In this document: one piece after another, positions 43,837 through 53,374 of the stretch
How positions within the stretch are numbered: the first letter of the stretch is position 1
Layout of the letters: every line of letters starts with the position of its first letter
NCBI GenBank assembly: GCA_041397365.1
Contig: JAWKWT010000001.1
Span: 434,001 to 498,000 of the forward strand
Source of the DNA: P52-10 sp041397365
GTDB taxonomy: Bacteria; Pseudomonadota; Alphaproteobacteria; Rhizobiales; Xanthobacteraceae
DNA length: 64,000 bases
Reading direction: 5' to 3'
Position numbers and translations under genes: made by a program
The notes under the pieces: model-generated
Database searches by the model: none
What the model was told of the DNA's origin: nothing
Seen by the model: the letters and a program-made list of their open reading frames with translations, nothing else

Positions 43837-46800
43837 TCACGGCGAGATGATGCGGGCCATCTCAAGATCCAGCGTTTCGGCGGAAATCTCCATCATGTCG
43901 GGCGCTTCGGTCCAGACCAGCACGGCCCGCACCGGTCTTGCGGGATAAAGCTTCGCCAGCACCGCGCGGTAGAGTGCGAGCTGCCGCAGATAGGCGGCCG
44001 GTACCTCGGCAAGGTGCCGCGGCGGCGTCTGGTTTGTCTTATAATCGGCGATCAGCACTTCGGCGTCGGTGGCGATCAGCCGGTCGATCTGGCCGGACAC
44101 CTCCAGCGGCGTGCGGCCCGGCCGCTCCAGCCGGCCGACGATCGGCACCTCGGCGCGGCTGCCGGCCGCGAACAGAGCGGCGAAGCGTGCATCCGCAATC
44201 ATCGACATCATCTGCGCCGCCAACGCGTCGCGCTCGTCCGGGTTCCAGTCGCGAACGTGGCGCGCAAGATAACGGGCCGCCGCATCGGCGCGGTGTTCGG
44301 GGGCGAGCGCCGGCAGCGATTGCAGCAGGCGGTGCACCAGCGAGCCGCGCAGCATCGCGCGCTGGCGTTCGCCGGCCGTCTCGCCCGGCCGCCGGCTGAA
44401 GCGGAGGCGATCGTCGTCGCCGGAGGGACGCAGCAGGGTGGGCGCGGGACCGCCGGGGGCGGCCGCAGCGGTCAGCCAGGGCGGCAAAGCGATGTCGGTT
44501 GCGACAGCAGATGGCTGCGGCTCTGGCGCGGGCGGCGTTGTGTCCTCGGGCCGTGCGTAGCGCAGCACCGGACCCGCGTCGGAGGGCATTTCCTGACGCG
44601 CGAGGCCGGAATTGTCGAGGCCGCGCTTGATGAGGTCGTACCACGAGCCGTCGCGCACGTTCTTGCGGTTGCCCGGCAGGCAGCCGCCGACGATCAGCCG
44701 CTCGGCCGCGCGCGTCATCGCGACATAGAGCAGCCGGCGATATTCGTCCTCGATCGCCGTCAGCATTTTTTCGCGCGCCGTGGCAACCGAAGCCGGATCG
44801 TCCGCCTTGCGTCCGGCCCACACCACGCAGGCGGGCGCTTGCGTCGTCGAGGCGACGCGGATCAGGCTGAGCCGCGCATTGTCGAGCGGCGTCGAGGTCG
44901 TATCCATCAGGAACACCACCGGCGCTTCCAGCCCCTTCGCGCCATGCACCGTCATCACCCGAACTTCGTCGCGGGAAATTTCCATGTCGCGCTTGATCTC
45001 GACATCGGCCGCGCGCAGCCAGGCCATGAAGCCTTGCAGCGAGGGTGGCTCGCGCTGCTCGTATGTCAGCGCCAGCTCCAGAAATTCGTCGAGCGCGTCG
45101 CTCGCTTCATGGTTGAGCCGCGCCAGCATGCGCGCGCGTCCGCGTTCGGCGCCAAGCAGCCATGAATAGAATGCGAAAGGCGTGCTCGCGCCCGCGCGGT
45201 CCTCGCAGGCGCGCAGGCGTTCCTCCGCCGCCTTGAATGCCGGGTCGGTATCCGCGCGCTGCGCCAACGCCTCGCGCAGCGAGCGCCGGCCGCGATCGTA
45301 GGCCAGCGTGAAGAGCTGCTCCTCGCTAAGGCCGAACAGCGGACTCTTGAGTGCGACGGCCAACGCCAGATCGTCGCTTGGCAGCAGCAGCGCGTCGGCG
45401 AGATTCATCAAATCGATGATCGCGATGTGCTCGGTGAGCTTCAGCCGGTCCGCGCCCGCGACCGGCACGCCCGCGCGCTTCAGCGCCTGGATCACCGCGT
45501 CGAACAGCTTTCCACGTCGCCGCACAAGGATGAGCACGTCGCCCGGCCGCATCGGCCGGCGCTCGGCGTCGCGGCCGACCGGCTCGCGCTCGGCGATCAT
45601 GCGGGCGATCTGCGACGCCATCCGCCCCGCGAGCCGCGCTTCCGGACTTGTTTCGGACACGGCATCGAACGGCGCGCTCCAGCCCTCGATGTCCTGCTTT
45701 TCGTCCGGCGTCTCCAGCTCCCACAATTCGACGACGCTCGGCGCTGCATCGTCCAGCGGCAGATGCGCCGGCATGCCGTCGCGGTCGGAGGTGATGCTGT
45801 GAAACGCCGCGCCGACCGCGAACGTGCTCTCCACCGATTTGAGAATGCTGTGGCCGGAGCGGAACGAATAGTTGAACGAGATCGACTCGAAGGCGAGCCC
45901 GGCTTTGTCGAAACCCTGATGAAAGACGCGCTTGCGGTTGTCGAACTCCTGCGGCGCCGCGCCCTGGAACGAGAAGATCGATTGCTTCTCGTCGCCGACC
46001 GCGAAGATGGTTCGCTTGAGGCCGTCGCGCGCACCCGCGCCCGAGAAAAAATCATCGACGATCTGCGAGATGATCTCCCATTGCTTCGGGCTCGTGTCCT
46101 GCGCCTCGTCGATCAGTACATGATCGACGCCCTGATCGAGCTTGTAGTGCACCCAGCCCGACGCCGTGCGGCGAAGCATCGCGAGCGTCTTGTCGATCAG
46201 GTCGTCATAGTCGAGCAGGCCGCGCTCGTTCTTCTCGTGCCGGTAATGCGTGGCGACGGCGGAAGCGATCGTCAAGAGCGCAACACTGCGGTCGCGCGCG
46301 GCCGCCGCCCTGCGCCGGTCGATCAGCCTTTCGAGCCGCACGGCTTCGTCCGAGAAGGCGGCCGCGAGCGACGGCAAAGCTTTCGCCAGCTTTTGCGTGA
46401 TTATCGATTTGCGGAATTCCTTGTCGCCGGTGAGGAAGACGGTGAGATAGGTTTCGATCTGCTCGCCGCCATCCGCAAGCCGCGCCGTGCACAGGCGATC
46501 CGCCTGCGCGTTGTCGGTCTTCGAGCCCTGCCGCAGCAGCTCCGCCGTTGCACTCCAACGGTCGCGCGAAAAATGCGGACCGTCGACGATCTCGCGCTCG
46601 ATCTGCGCGAGCGTATCGCCGGGGTTGAGTCCCAGTGTCGCGTGCAGCCGTTCGATGGCCGTCTCGATCGATCCGGATTCGCCGAGCCAGGCGATAAACC
46701 CGCTCGCTTCGGTGCAGGCGTCGCGGACCACGTCGCGAAAGGTCTGGTCGGCCGCGCCGGTGATGGCGGTCGCCAGCGCCCGCCCGCCGGCGCTGTCGGG

Positions 46801-47322
46801 ATTCGCAGCCGCCGCCAACAGCACGGCGAGGCTCGCGCGCTCCATCATCGCCGCGCGGTCGGTGTCGTCGGTGACGGTGAAGCGCGCCGGCACGCCCGCC
46901 TCGAACGGAAACTGTTGCAGCAGCCGCGTGCAGAGCGCGTGGATCGTCTGCACCTTCAGTCCGCCCGGCGTTTCCAGCGCGGAGGCGAACAGTTTTCGCG
47001 CCCGTTCGCGCGTCTTTGTATCGGGGCGTGCAATGCCGGCGAGCTTGAGCTGCGTGTCCAGCGCATCGTCCGGCAGCGCGATCCAGCGCCCGAGCGTTGC
47101 GAACACGCGCTCGGCCATGTTCGCCGCCGCCGCCTTGGTGAAGGTGATGCAGAGAATCTTCTGCGGCGGCGTGCCCTTCAGCAACAGGCGGATGATGCGA
47201 TTGACGAGCACATGCGTCTTGCCCGCGCCGGCATTCGCGGAGACGAAAGCGGAGGTCTCCGGATCGGATGCCTGCGTCTGCCTGTCCCGCACGCTGTCGG
47301 GAATTTTCCGCGGAGCTTTCAC
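43837..47322 (-). CDS. addA: Double-strand break repair helicase AddA
   Basis: UvrD-type helicase and nuclease subunit of the alphaproteobacterial RecBCD counterpart, 1161 residues. Walker A VSANAGAGKTHVL, FTKAAAANMAERV, motif II region HVLIDEAQDTSPKQW, VGDEKQSIFSFQGA and VMTVHGAKGLEAPVV follow in order. The C-terminal RecB-like nuclease domain has VLIADYKTN near residue 1095. GTG start overlaps the addB stop (GTGA). Confidence 0.95.
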   Translation of the reverse strand: MKAPRKIPDSVRDRQTQASDPETSAFVSANAGAGKTHVLVNRIIRLLLKGTPPQKILCITFTKAAAANMAERVFATLGRWIALPDDALDTQLKLAGIARPDTKTRERARKLFASALETPGGLKVQTIHALCTRLLQQFPFEAGVPARFTVTDDTDRAAMMERASLAVLLAAAANPDSAGGRALATAITGAADQTFRDVVRDACTEASGFIAWLGESGSIETAIERLHATLGLNPGDTLAQIEREIVDGPHFSRDRWSATAELLRQGSKTDNAQADRLCTARLADGGEQIETYLTVFLTGDKEFRKSIITQKLAKALPSLAAAFSDEAVRLERLIDRRRAAAARDRSVALLTIASAVATHYRHEKNERGLLDYDDLIDKTLAMLRRTASGWVHYKLDQGVDHVLIDEAQDTSPKQWEIISQIVDDFFSGAGARDGLKRTIFAVGDEKQSIFSFQGAAPQEFDNRKRVFHQGFDKAGLAFESISFNYSFRSGHSILKSVESTFAVGAAFHSITSDRDGMPAHLPLDDAAPSVVELWELETPDEKQDIEGWSAPFDAVSETSPEARLAGRMASQIARMIAEREPVGRDAERRPMRPGDVLILVRRRGKLFDAVIQALKRAGVPVAGADRLKLTEHIAIIDLMNLADALLLPSDDLALAVALKSPLFGLSEEQLFTLAYDRGRRSLREALAQRADTDPAFKAAEERLRACEDRAGASTPFAFYSWLLGAERGRARMLARLNHEASDALDEFLELALTYEQREPPSLQGFMAWLRAADVEIKRDMEISRDEVRVMTVHGAKGLEAPVVFLMDTTSTPLDNARLSLIRVASTTQAPACVVWAGRKADDPASVATAREKMLTAIEDEYRRLLYVAMTRAAERLIVGGCLPGNRKNVRDGSWYDLIKRGLDNSGLARQEMPSDAGPVLRYARPEDTTPPAPEPQPSAVATDIALPPWLTAAAAPGGPAPTLLRPSGDDDRLRFSRRPGETAGERQRAMLRGSLVHRLLQSLPALAPEHRADAAARYLARHVRDWNPDERDALAAQMMSMIADARFAALFAAGSRAEVPIVGRLERPGRTPLEVSGQIDRLIATDAEVLIADYKTNQTPPRHLAEVPAAYLRQLALYRAVLAKLYPARPVRAVLVWTEAPDMMEISAETLDLEMARIISP

Positions 47323-50300
47323 GGCGAAAGGTCCTCGACCGTGCCCTGCGTCGCCGACCATTCCTTGATGCGCGCGAGGTCGTCATAGTCGCCATAGCGC
47401 GTGCGCCACATCGGCAGCACCAGCGCGTGATAAGGCTGGTTCTCGTCCTCGAACCGGCGCACCAGCGCCTCCAGCTTCTGCAACGCCTCGCTGGCGGCTT
47501 CATCCGGCGATTGCTTGAGGTCGAGCGTCTGCGGCTCGCCGGCCGGTATGTTGCCGGAGAGTCTGATGTAGATCAGCTCGGCGATCGCGCAGCCTGCGGG
47601 AATGTCGGCGAAGCCGCCTTCGCGCAGCATCGCCGCCTCCAACGTCAGTTGCGGCGCAAGACCGATGCGAACCTGACGGCCGGTCGGCGGCGATCCGGTC
47701 TTGTAGTCGAGCAGCGCGTAATTTCCGTCCGCGCGGCGCTCGATGCGGTCGGCGCGCGCAGTCAGGCGGAAGCTGCGGCCATGGTCGAGCGGGATCTCGA
47801 TTCGTCCGCCGACCTCGGCGTGAATGGCGGCGATGCCGTCGCGGCGCTGCCGCTCCCACGCCACCAGCCAGTCGGCGATCCGCAAAAAGCGCGGCCACCA
47901 CAGCGCGCGTGCCTCGGGGCGCTCCAGCAGCGGCGCGAAATGCTTGCGGCCGAAGCCGAGCAGTTTTTCACGCGCATCGTCGGGAAGTTCTTTCGCAAAA
48001 GCTTGCGTGAAATCGCCGACGGCGGCGTGAATGGCGGAGCCGCGATCCGCGGCCGAGAGCGGCATATCGACCGGATCGAGCGGCGCGAGTTTCAGAATGT
48101 GCTTGGCGTAGATCGTGTAAGGATCGCGCAGCCAGTGTTCGATCTCCGTTACCGACAGCGCGGTGGGGCGCGCGGCGCGCGGCGGTTTCGGCGCGGGTTG
48201 TGCGATGGGCTGCACGCCATGCGGCCGGTCCAGAGCCTCCGCATAAGCGAGCAACGTTGCGCCCGCCTGTCGCGCGGTCGCCCAGCGTTCGCGCCCGGCG
48301 ACCGCTTCCAGCCGGTGCAGGAAGCGCGAGGCGACCGCCGGCGCGCCGCCGACTTTCGTCGCGCGCGTCAAGACGACTTCGGGCATTCCCATCAATTGCG
48401 CGAAGTCGTGGGCGGAGAGGCCGATGCGGCGCTCGGGAAGATCGAGGCCGATCTCTTGGCGCATCGGCCGGCTGAGCCACGGGTCGCTGCCGGGTTCAGG
48501 CGGCCAGACACCCTCGGTGAGGCCGCCGAGAATCACGCGGTCGCACCAGGTCAGTCGCGCTTCGAGCTGGCCGTAGATCGACAGCGCGGCGCCGGCGATT
48601 TCCGCGCGGCGCACGACGCGCGAAGAGAACGCCGTCTCGAAGGCGTCCGGATAATCGCCAAGGCGCAGGCCGAGCAGTCCCTGCGCGCCGCTCTGCTGCG
48701 TTTCCTGAAACGCTTCGAACAGGCTTTGTCCGTCGCTGCCGGTGAACGCGGCCGGGATGCCGTCCGCATCCGCCGTGAGCCGTTCGATGGCTTCGCAATG
48801 GCGCGCGGCCAGGGTCGAGAAATCCTGCGTCGCGGCCGGATCGATCTGCGTCAGCGGTGCGAGCGCGTGCGCAAGATCGTCGATCAAGGCCGACACCGCG
48901 TCGATCTGCGCGTCCTGTAGAGCGGTGCGCGGCTCGGAGCGATGCAGGCTGGAGAATTCGTGACGACGGAATTTTTCAAGCTCGACGCGGAATGTCGTCA
49001 GGCTGTGGCGCAGTCCGCTGATGCCGGGCGGCGGCCGCGTGCCGCGCAGCAGAGCCAGTTCGAGGTCGGCGACGCAAGCGAGCAGCGACGCACGCTGACG
49101 GCCGAGCCGCAACAGCGGATGTTTCAGCAATGCGAGCAGCGCGGCCGGCGCGAGCTGTTCATGCGCGGCGTTCGCCACCAGCCGCGCGAACAGGCCGGCC
49201 GGGGTTTCGGTTAGTGGATCGCCGCCTGAATCGTTGCAGACGAGATTCCAGCGCGCGAGTTGCGCGAGCACGCGCCGCGCCAGCGCGCGGTCCGGCGTCA
49301 CCAGCGCCGCCGTCTTCTTCGTCTCATGCGCCTCGCGCAGGCTGACCGCGATCGCCAGCGCCTCAAGTTCCGAGTTCGGCGCTTCGACCATGGCGACATT
49401 GCGCATGCCGTCGGTGATGCTCTTGTCGATGGCGGGTTCCGCGAGACGCGATTGCCACAGCGCGGTCGATTCGGCCGGGCGCATCGCCTCCGACAGCAGC
49501 AGGTCGCGCCCATGCGCGGCGGGCTCCGCGAGCTGGCGGACGTCCTTGCGTTTGAGGCCGAGCCGGTCGAGCAAGGCATGCAGCGCGAATTGCGGATGGT
49601 TTTGCGCGGCGGCGTTGACCTGTGGCCGGTCGCCGCTTTCGATGCGCGTGATCGAGGCCCAGGCGTCGTCGTCGAGATGCCTGTCGAGGCCCGGCAGAAT
49701 GACAGCGCCCTGCGGCAGCGCCGCGATCGCGTGCAGCAATGCTGCGGTGGCCGGCATCGATCCGGTCGAGCCGGCGGCGATCACCGGGCCGCCGGTTTGC
49801 GCAAGCCGCCGCGTCTCCGCCTCGATCAGCAGGTCGCGCCGCTCCGCCGCCTCCATCCGTCCGATCTCGCGCAGGCGGGTGGGCCAGAACTCGCGCGGGA
49901 TGCTGAGGAATTGCAGCGTCAGCTGCCAGTATCGGTCGTATTGCTCGGGAACGAGGCGGTCGAGCGCCGTCCACGCCACCTTGCGGGTGAGCATGTCGTC
50001 CATCAGCCGCGCGAGATCGTCGGCGAGCGCCAGCGCGGGCGCAGGCCCGCCCACCACCAGCGGCGAGACGGAGCGGTCGTCGGGCGCAGCCGCGCGGCCC
50101 AGGCGGCGATCAGTCCGGCCAGCGTCAGCCGCCGCTCCAGCCCTTCGATTGCGGGCGGAAGATCGATCGCGGACGCGGCGTTGTCGGCCGTCGGCTGCGC
50201 GAAAATCAGTTCGTCCTCGTCGATGTCGCCGAGCGGGACGAGGCGCGGTAGGATCGCGGCGTCCTGGCCGAGCACGTCGAGGAATACGTTGCGCGCGAGC

Positions 50301-50455
50301 CGCGTCGCCCGCCGCGTCGGCAGATAGATCGTCGCTTCCGCGAGCCGCTCCGGATGATGTCGCGCGGAAAAGCCGTCGATCAGGCTGCCGTCGAGCAGCG
50401 CGGCGATGACGGTGCGGAGGAAGGGCGCGGAGGCCGGGACATTGTAGACGCGCAT
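47319..50455 (-). CDS. addB: Double-strand break repair protein AddB (frameshifted)
   Basis: Nuclease/helicase-like partner of AddA, about 1045 residues. The N-terminus (RVYNVPASAPFLRTVIAALL, LPTRRATRLARNVFLD) is in one frame until ARLRPTTAPS. From about 50080 the rest (PLVVGGPAPALALADDLARLMDD and onward) is in the next. Adding one G gives WAARLRPDDRSVSPLVVGGP. The C-terminal nuclease domain carries YALLDYKTGSPP. Two-thirds of the way through, TALSVTEIEHWLRDPYTIYAKHIL is typical of AddB/RexB. The two together process DNA ends for RecA. Confidence 0.9.
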
Positions 50456-50518
50456 GAGCGATCCGTTTCTTGCAACGGCATCATGGCATGGCGGGGACGT
50501 GGATTGAAACGGACTCTT

Positions 50519-51239
50519 CTAGGTGACGCTTGCGAGCAGCGCGCGCTCCGCCTTTTCGATGGCGTCGGGCGTGCCGACATGCATCCAGGTGCCTTCGAGG
50601 CGGAGGCCGAACAGGCGGCCTTTCTCTTCGGCCCTCGCGAACAGGTCGGTCAGGCTGAATTCGCCGCGCGGCGCGCCGTGAAAGATCGCCGGCGACAGGA
50701 TCGCGGCGCCCGCATAGACGAACGGCGCGATGAGCTTTTCCTCGCGCTTGTGCAGCGCGCCGCCGGCGGTCATCGTAGTCGCCGCGGCCGCTATAGCCGA
50801 TGCTGGTCGCGACCGACGCCATCAGCAGCAGAATGTCCATGCGCGCGGGGTCGAACGCATCCGCGAGCCGCGCAAGGTTCGCCTGCGCGCCGTCGATCCA
50901 CATCGTGTCGGCGTTGAGGTGATAGAACGGCGCGTCGCCAAGTTCCGGCAGCGCCTTCACCACGCCGCCGCCGGTGCCGAGGATTTCGTTGCGCTCGTCG
51001 GAGATGACGATTTTCGGCGCTTGTCTGTCGGCGACGTGGCGGATGATCTGGTCGGGAAGGTAATGGACGTTGACGACGGCGCGTGCGACGCCCGCCGCGG
51101 CGAGCTTGTCGAGCACATGGTCGAGCAGCGTATGCCCGGCCACCTTCACCAGCGGCTTCGGCATGGTTTCGGTGATCGGGCGCATGCGCAGGCCGAGCCC
51201 TGCGGCGAGAACCATGGCGGAAGCGGGCTTGACCGGCAT
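50519..51239 (-). CDS. murU: MurU-like sugar-1-phosphate nucleotidyltransferase (frameshifted)
   Basis: About 240 residues. N-terminal SAMVLAAGLGLRMRPITETMPKPLVKVAG is the nucleotide-binding signature of mannose-1-P guanylyltransferase/MurU enzymes. LGTGGGVVKALPEL and FYHLNADTMW follow. At about 50775 the frame slips; the rest (MTAGGALHKREEKLIAPFVYAGA, GTWMHVGTPDAIEKAE) needs two bases restored. With AmgK, MurU converts recycled MurNAc to UDP-MurNAc, bypassing early wall synthesis. Here an amgK-type kinase lies 621 bases upstream on the same strand with pilZ between, which favours MurU over other sugar nucleotidyltransferases. Confidence 0.82.
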
Positions 51240-51352
51240 CGAGGGACTGAGTCGTTCTGGTTTGAAATGGAATTCTACGGCGATTCGCCGGTCAGTATAG
51301 ATGGTTCACGAACGCTTAGCTCGCGATCATGACATTGCCGCGACGGGCGGGC

Positions 51353-51673
51353 TTACGCATCCGCCATTTGGCCGGATGAGCGGCGGCCCTTCTTCTTGTT
51401 GTCGCCCTGCTTCAGGAACGTCGCGCCCAGTTGCTCGCCATTGATCCAGGCCAGCTCGCAACGCCGATAGGCGAGGCCGGTCGACGACAGCAGCAGGAAG
51501 AATTCCTTCAGGTTCAGCCCCTCGACGGAACCTTCGACGGTCATCCGCGCGCCGGTCTGCGACACATCCTCGATGACGCAGTTGCGACGCCATGTGCCGT
51601 CGATGCCCATCATATGGGCCTTGATCCCGCGCTCAAACGTGATGCGGTCACCCTTGCGTCGTTCCGCGCCCAT
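51353..51673 (-). CDS. PilZ domain protein
   Basis: 106-residue single PilZ domain, a likely c-di-GMP receptor. The N-terminal ERRKGDRITFERG gives the R-x3-R type motif, and the second motif appears as DVSQTGARM (D-x-S-x-x-G). LTWINGEQ-like AWINGEQLGATFL closes the domain. ATG of MGAERRKG. The gene interrupts murU and amgK without an obvious link. Confidence 0.85.
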   Translation of the reverse strand: MGAERRKGDRITFERGIKAHMMGIDGTWRRNCVIEDVSQTGARMTVEGSVEGLNLKEFFLLLSSTGLAYRRCELAWINGEQLGATFLKQGDNKKKGRRSSGQMADA

Positions 51674-51760
51674 GCTCAGGCTCCGTGCGTCAGTTGAGCG
51701 TTCGGTGGGCTTAAGAATATTCGCCGGACGGCTAACAAGCCGTAAAGAGCGCCGACGATA

Positions 51761-51804
51761 GCGTTTTCGAGCGAAGTGGATACCGGTTCGCGTGAAGAAA
51801 ACGC
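51761..51804. repeat. Variant dispersed palindrome (GCGTTTTC type)
   Basis: GCGTTTTC and GAAAACGC are the outer arms, GCGAA and TTCGC the inner arms around TACCGG. Same architecture as the GAGCATGATC family but with different arm sequence, upstream of pilZ and beyond the amgK stop. Confidence 0.65.
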
Positions 51805-51820
51805 GCAAACCAAAAGCCTG

Positions 51821-51857
51821 GATCAGTTTCGCGATTCAATGAAACGCGAAACTGATC
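51821..51857 (-). terminator. Strong hairpin after tsaE-amgK
   Basis: A perfect 13-pair stem (GATCAGTTTCGCG with CGCGAAACTGATC) around an 11-base loop begins two bases after the stop codon. No adjacent T-run, but very stable. It probably stops or stabilises the amgK transcript. The loop includes GATTCAAT, like the hairpin core at 17341. Confidence 0.55.
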
Positions 51858-51859
51858 TA

Positions 51860-53374
51860 TCAGGCCGGCGGCGGCACATGCGCGGAAAACCACGCGCCGT
51901 AGGCGGCCAGCGCCGGGTGCGCCAGCGCCCGGTTCAAATAGGTCCAGATGCGCGGCTGGTGGCGCAGGTAATGCGGTTTTCCGTCGCGGCGGTTGAGCCG
52001 GGCGAAGACGCCGAGCAGCCGCGTGTTCCGCTGGGCGGACATCATCGCATAGGAGGCGGCGAAGGCGGCCGGATCGAAATCCGGATCGGCGGCCTTGCGG
52101 CCGCGCACATAGCGCGAGACGAGCCCGATCTCCAGGTCCTCGGAAACATCGACGCGCGCATCCTGGGCGAGCGACACCACGTCATAGGCGGGGGGGCCGA
52201 GCACCGTATCCTGGAAATCGATCACGCCGACGCGCTTGATCCCCTCGCGCTGCGGCAGCCATATCAGGTTCGGCGAATGATAGTCGCGGATCACCCAGGT
52301 CGGGGGCACCGCCAGCGCGGTTGCCAGAATGCGCGCCCACAGGCGGAGAAAATCGTCCCGCATCGCCGGCGTGACCGTGACATTGCGGTCGGGCAGATAC
52401 CAGTCGAGCAGCAGGCTGACCTCGATCAGCATCGCGTCGCGGTCGAAGACGGGGATCGCATAGTCGGCGCGGCCCGCGACCGGCAGCGATGCCGGCAGGC
52501 TTTCGCGATGCAGTTCCACCAGCAGGTCGGCGGCGGCGGCGTAACGCTCCTCGACCGGCGAGGGCGGCGCGCCGCCCAGCACACTGCCGCTGCCGAGATC
52601 CTCGCTGGTGAGGAATCCGGCGTCGAGATCGGTCGTGTGGATCGCGGGCGTGGAGATGCCGCGCGCATGCAGCGCGTTGCCGATGGCGACGAAGGGGACG
52701 ATGTCTTCCGCCAGATGGACGGCGGCGAGATAGGACTTGCCGCCATAGATCAGTTGCGTGTCCGAGCGCGCCGGCGAGTTCATCAGGATGGTCGAGTCCT
52801 CGCCGTCGAGCAGCCGCGCATAGGAGCGCGTGGAGGCGTCGCCCGCCATGCGTTTTCGGCGCGCGCCCATGGCTCCCGACTCGTCGAGAAAGTCGCGGAG
52901 CTGCGCCAGCCGCTCCACGGTCGCGGCCGCCTTGCCGAGGCCGCGAATGGTGGCGGTGCGGGCGGTGTCGCTTCCGCCGTGCGTCAGCACGATCTCGATG
53001 CGGTCGGCGGGCAGCAAGGCTGTAGCCCGCTCCGGCCATTCGATCAGCACCAGCGTATCGTCGGGGAACGGCGAGAGGCCGAGTTCTTCCAATTCGCCCG
53101 GATCGTTGATCCGATAAAGATCGACATGCAGAACCGGCAATGCCGTGTCGTAGCTCTGCGCCAGCGTGAAGGTCGGGCTCGGCACGTCCAGCGTGTCGTC
53201 GTCGGCGAGATAGCGGATCAGCGCACGGGCGGCGGCGGTCTTGCCCGCGCCGAGATCGCCGGTGAGCGCGATGACGTCGCGCGCGCCGATCAAGAGGCCG
53301 AGATCGGCCATCAGCGCCGCCGTCGCCGCTTCGTCGGCGAGTTCGGCCGTGAAGCTGAAAGGTTGCGCCGTCAT
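51860..53374 (-). CDS. tsaE: TsaE-AmgK fusion: tRNA t6A ATPase subunit and MurNAc/aminoglycoside-type kinase
   Basis: 504 residues with two domains. Residues 1-150 are TsaE, an essential part of t6A37 tRNA modification: P-loop GDLGAGKTAAARAL at 39-52, PSPTFTLAQSY and LHVDLYRI. From about 170 on is an aminoglycoside-phosphotransferase-fold kinase resembling AmgK: GDASTRSYARL, catalytic VIRDYHSPNLIWL and the metal-binding IDFQDTVLGPPAYDVVSL. No frameshift is involved, so the fusion is real in the sequence. The kinase half would supply MurNAc-1-phosphate to MurU. Its ATG overlaps the divL stop (ATGA). Confidence 0.9.
   Translation of the reverse strand: MTAQPFSFTAELADEAATAALMADLGLLIGARDVIALTGDLGAGKTAAARALIRYLADDDTLDVPSPTFTLAQSYDTALPVLHVDLYRINDPGELEELGLSPFPDDTLVLIEWPERATALLPADRIEIVLTHGGSDTARTATIRGLGKAAATVERLAQLRDFLDESGAMGARRKRMAGDASTRSYARLLDGEDSTILMNSPARSDTQLIYGGKSYLAAVHLAEDIVPFVAIGNALHARGISTPAIHTTDLDAGFLTSEDLGSGSVLGGAPPSPVEERYAAAADLLVELHRESLPASLPVAGRADYAIPVFDRDAMLIEVSLLLDWYLPDRNVTVTPAMRDDFLRLWARILATALAVPPTWVIRDYHSPNLIWLPQREGIKRVGVIDFQDTVLGPPAYDVVSLAQDARVDVSEDLEIGLVSRYVRGRKAADPDFDPAAFAASYAMMSAQRNTRLLGVFARLNRRDGKPHYLRHQPRIWTYLNRALAHPALAAYGAWFSAHVPPPA

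Noticed and set aside
45427..47388. 653-residue plus-strand frame over addA, and a similar 728-residue frame over divL (53464-55650)
   Set aside because: Antisense shadows typical of high-GC DNA: Arg/Ala-rich, no domain, while the opposite strand encodes clear proteins.
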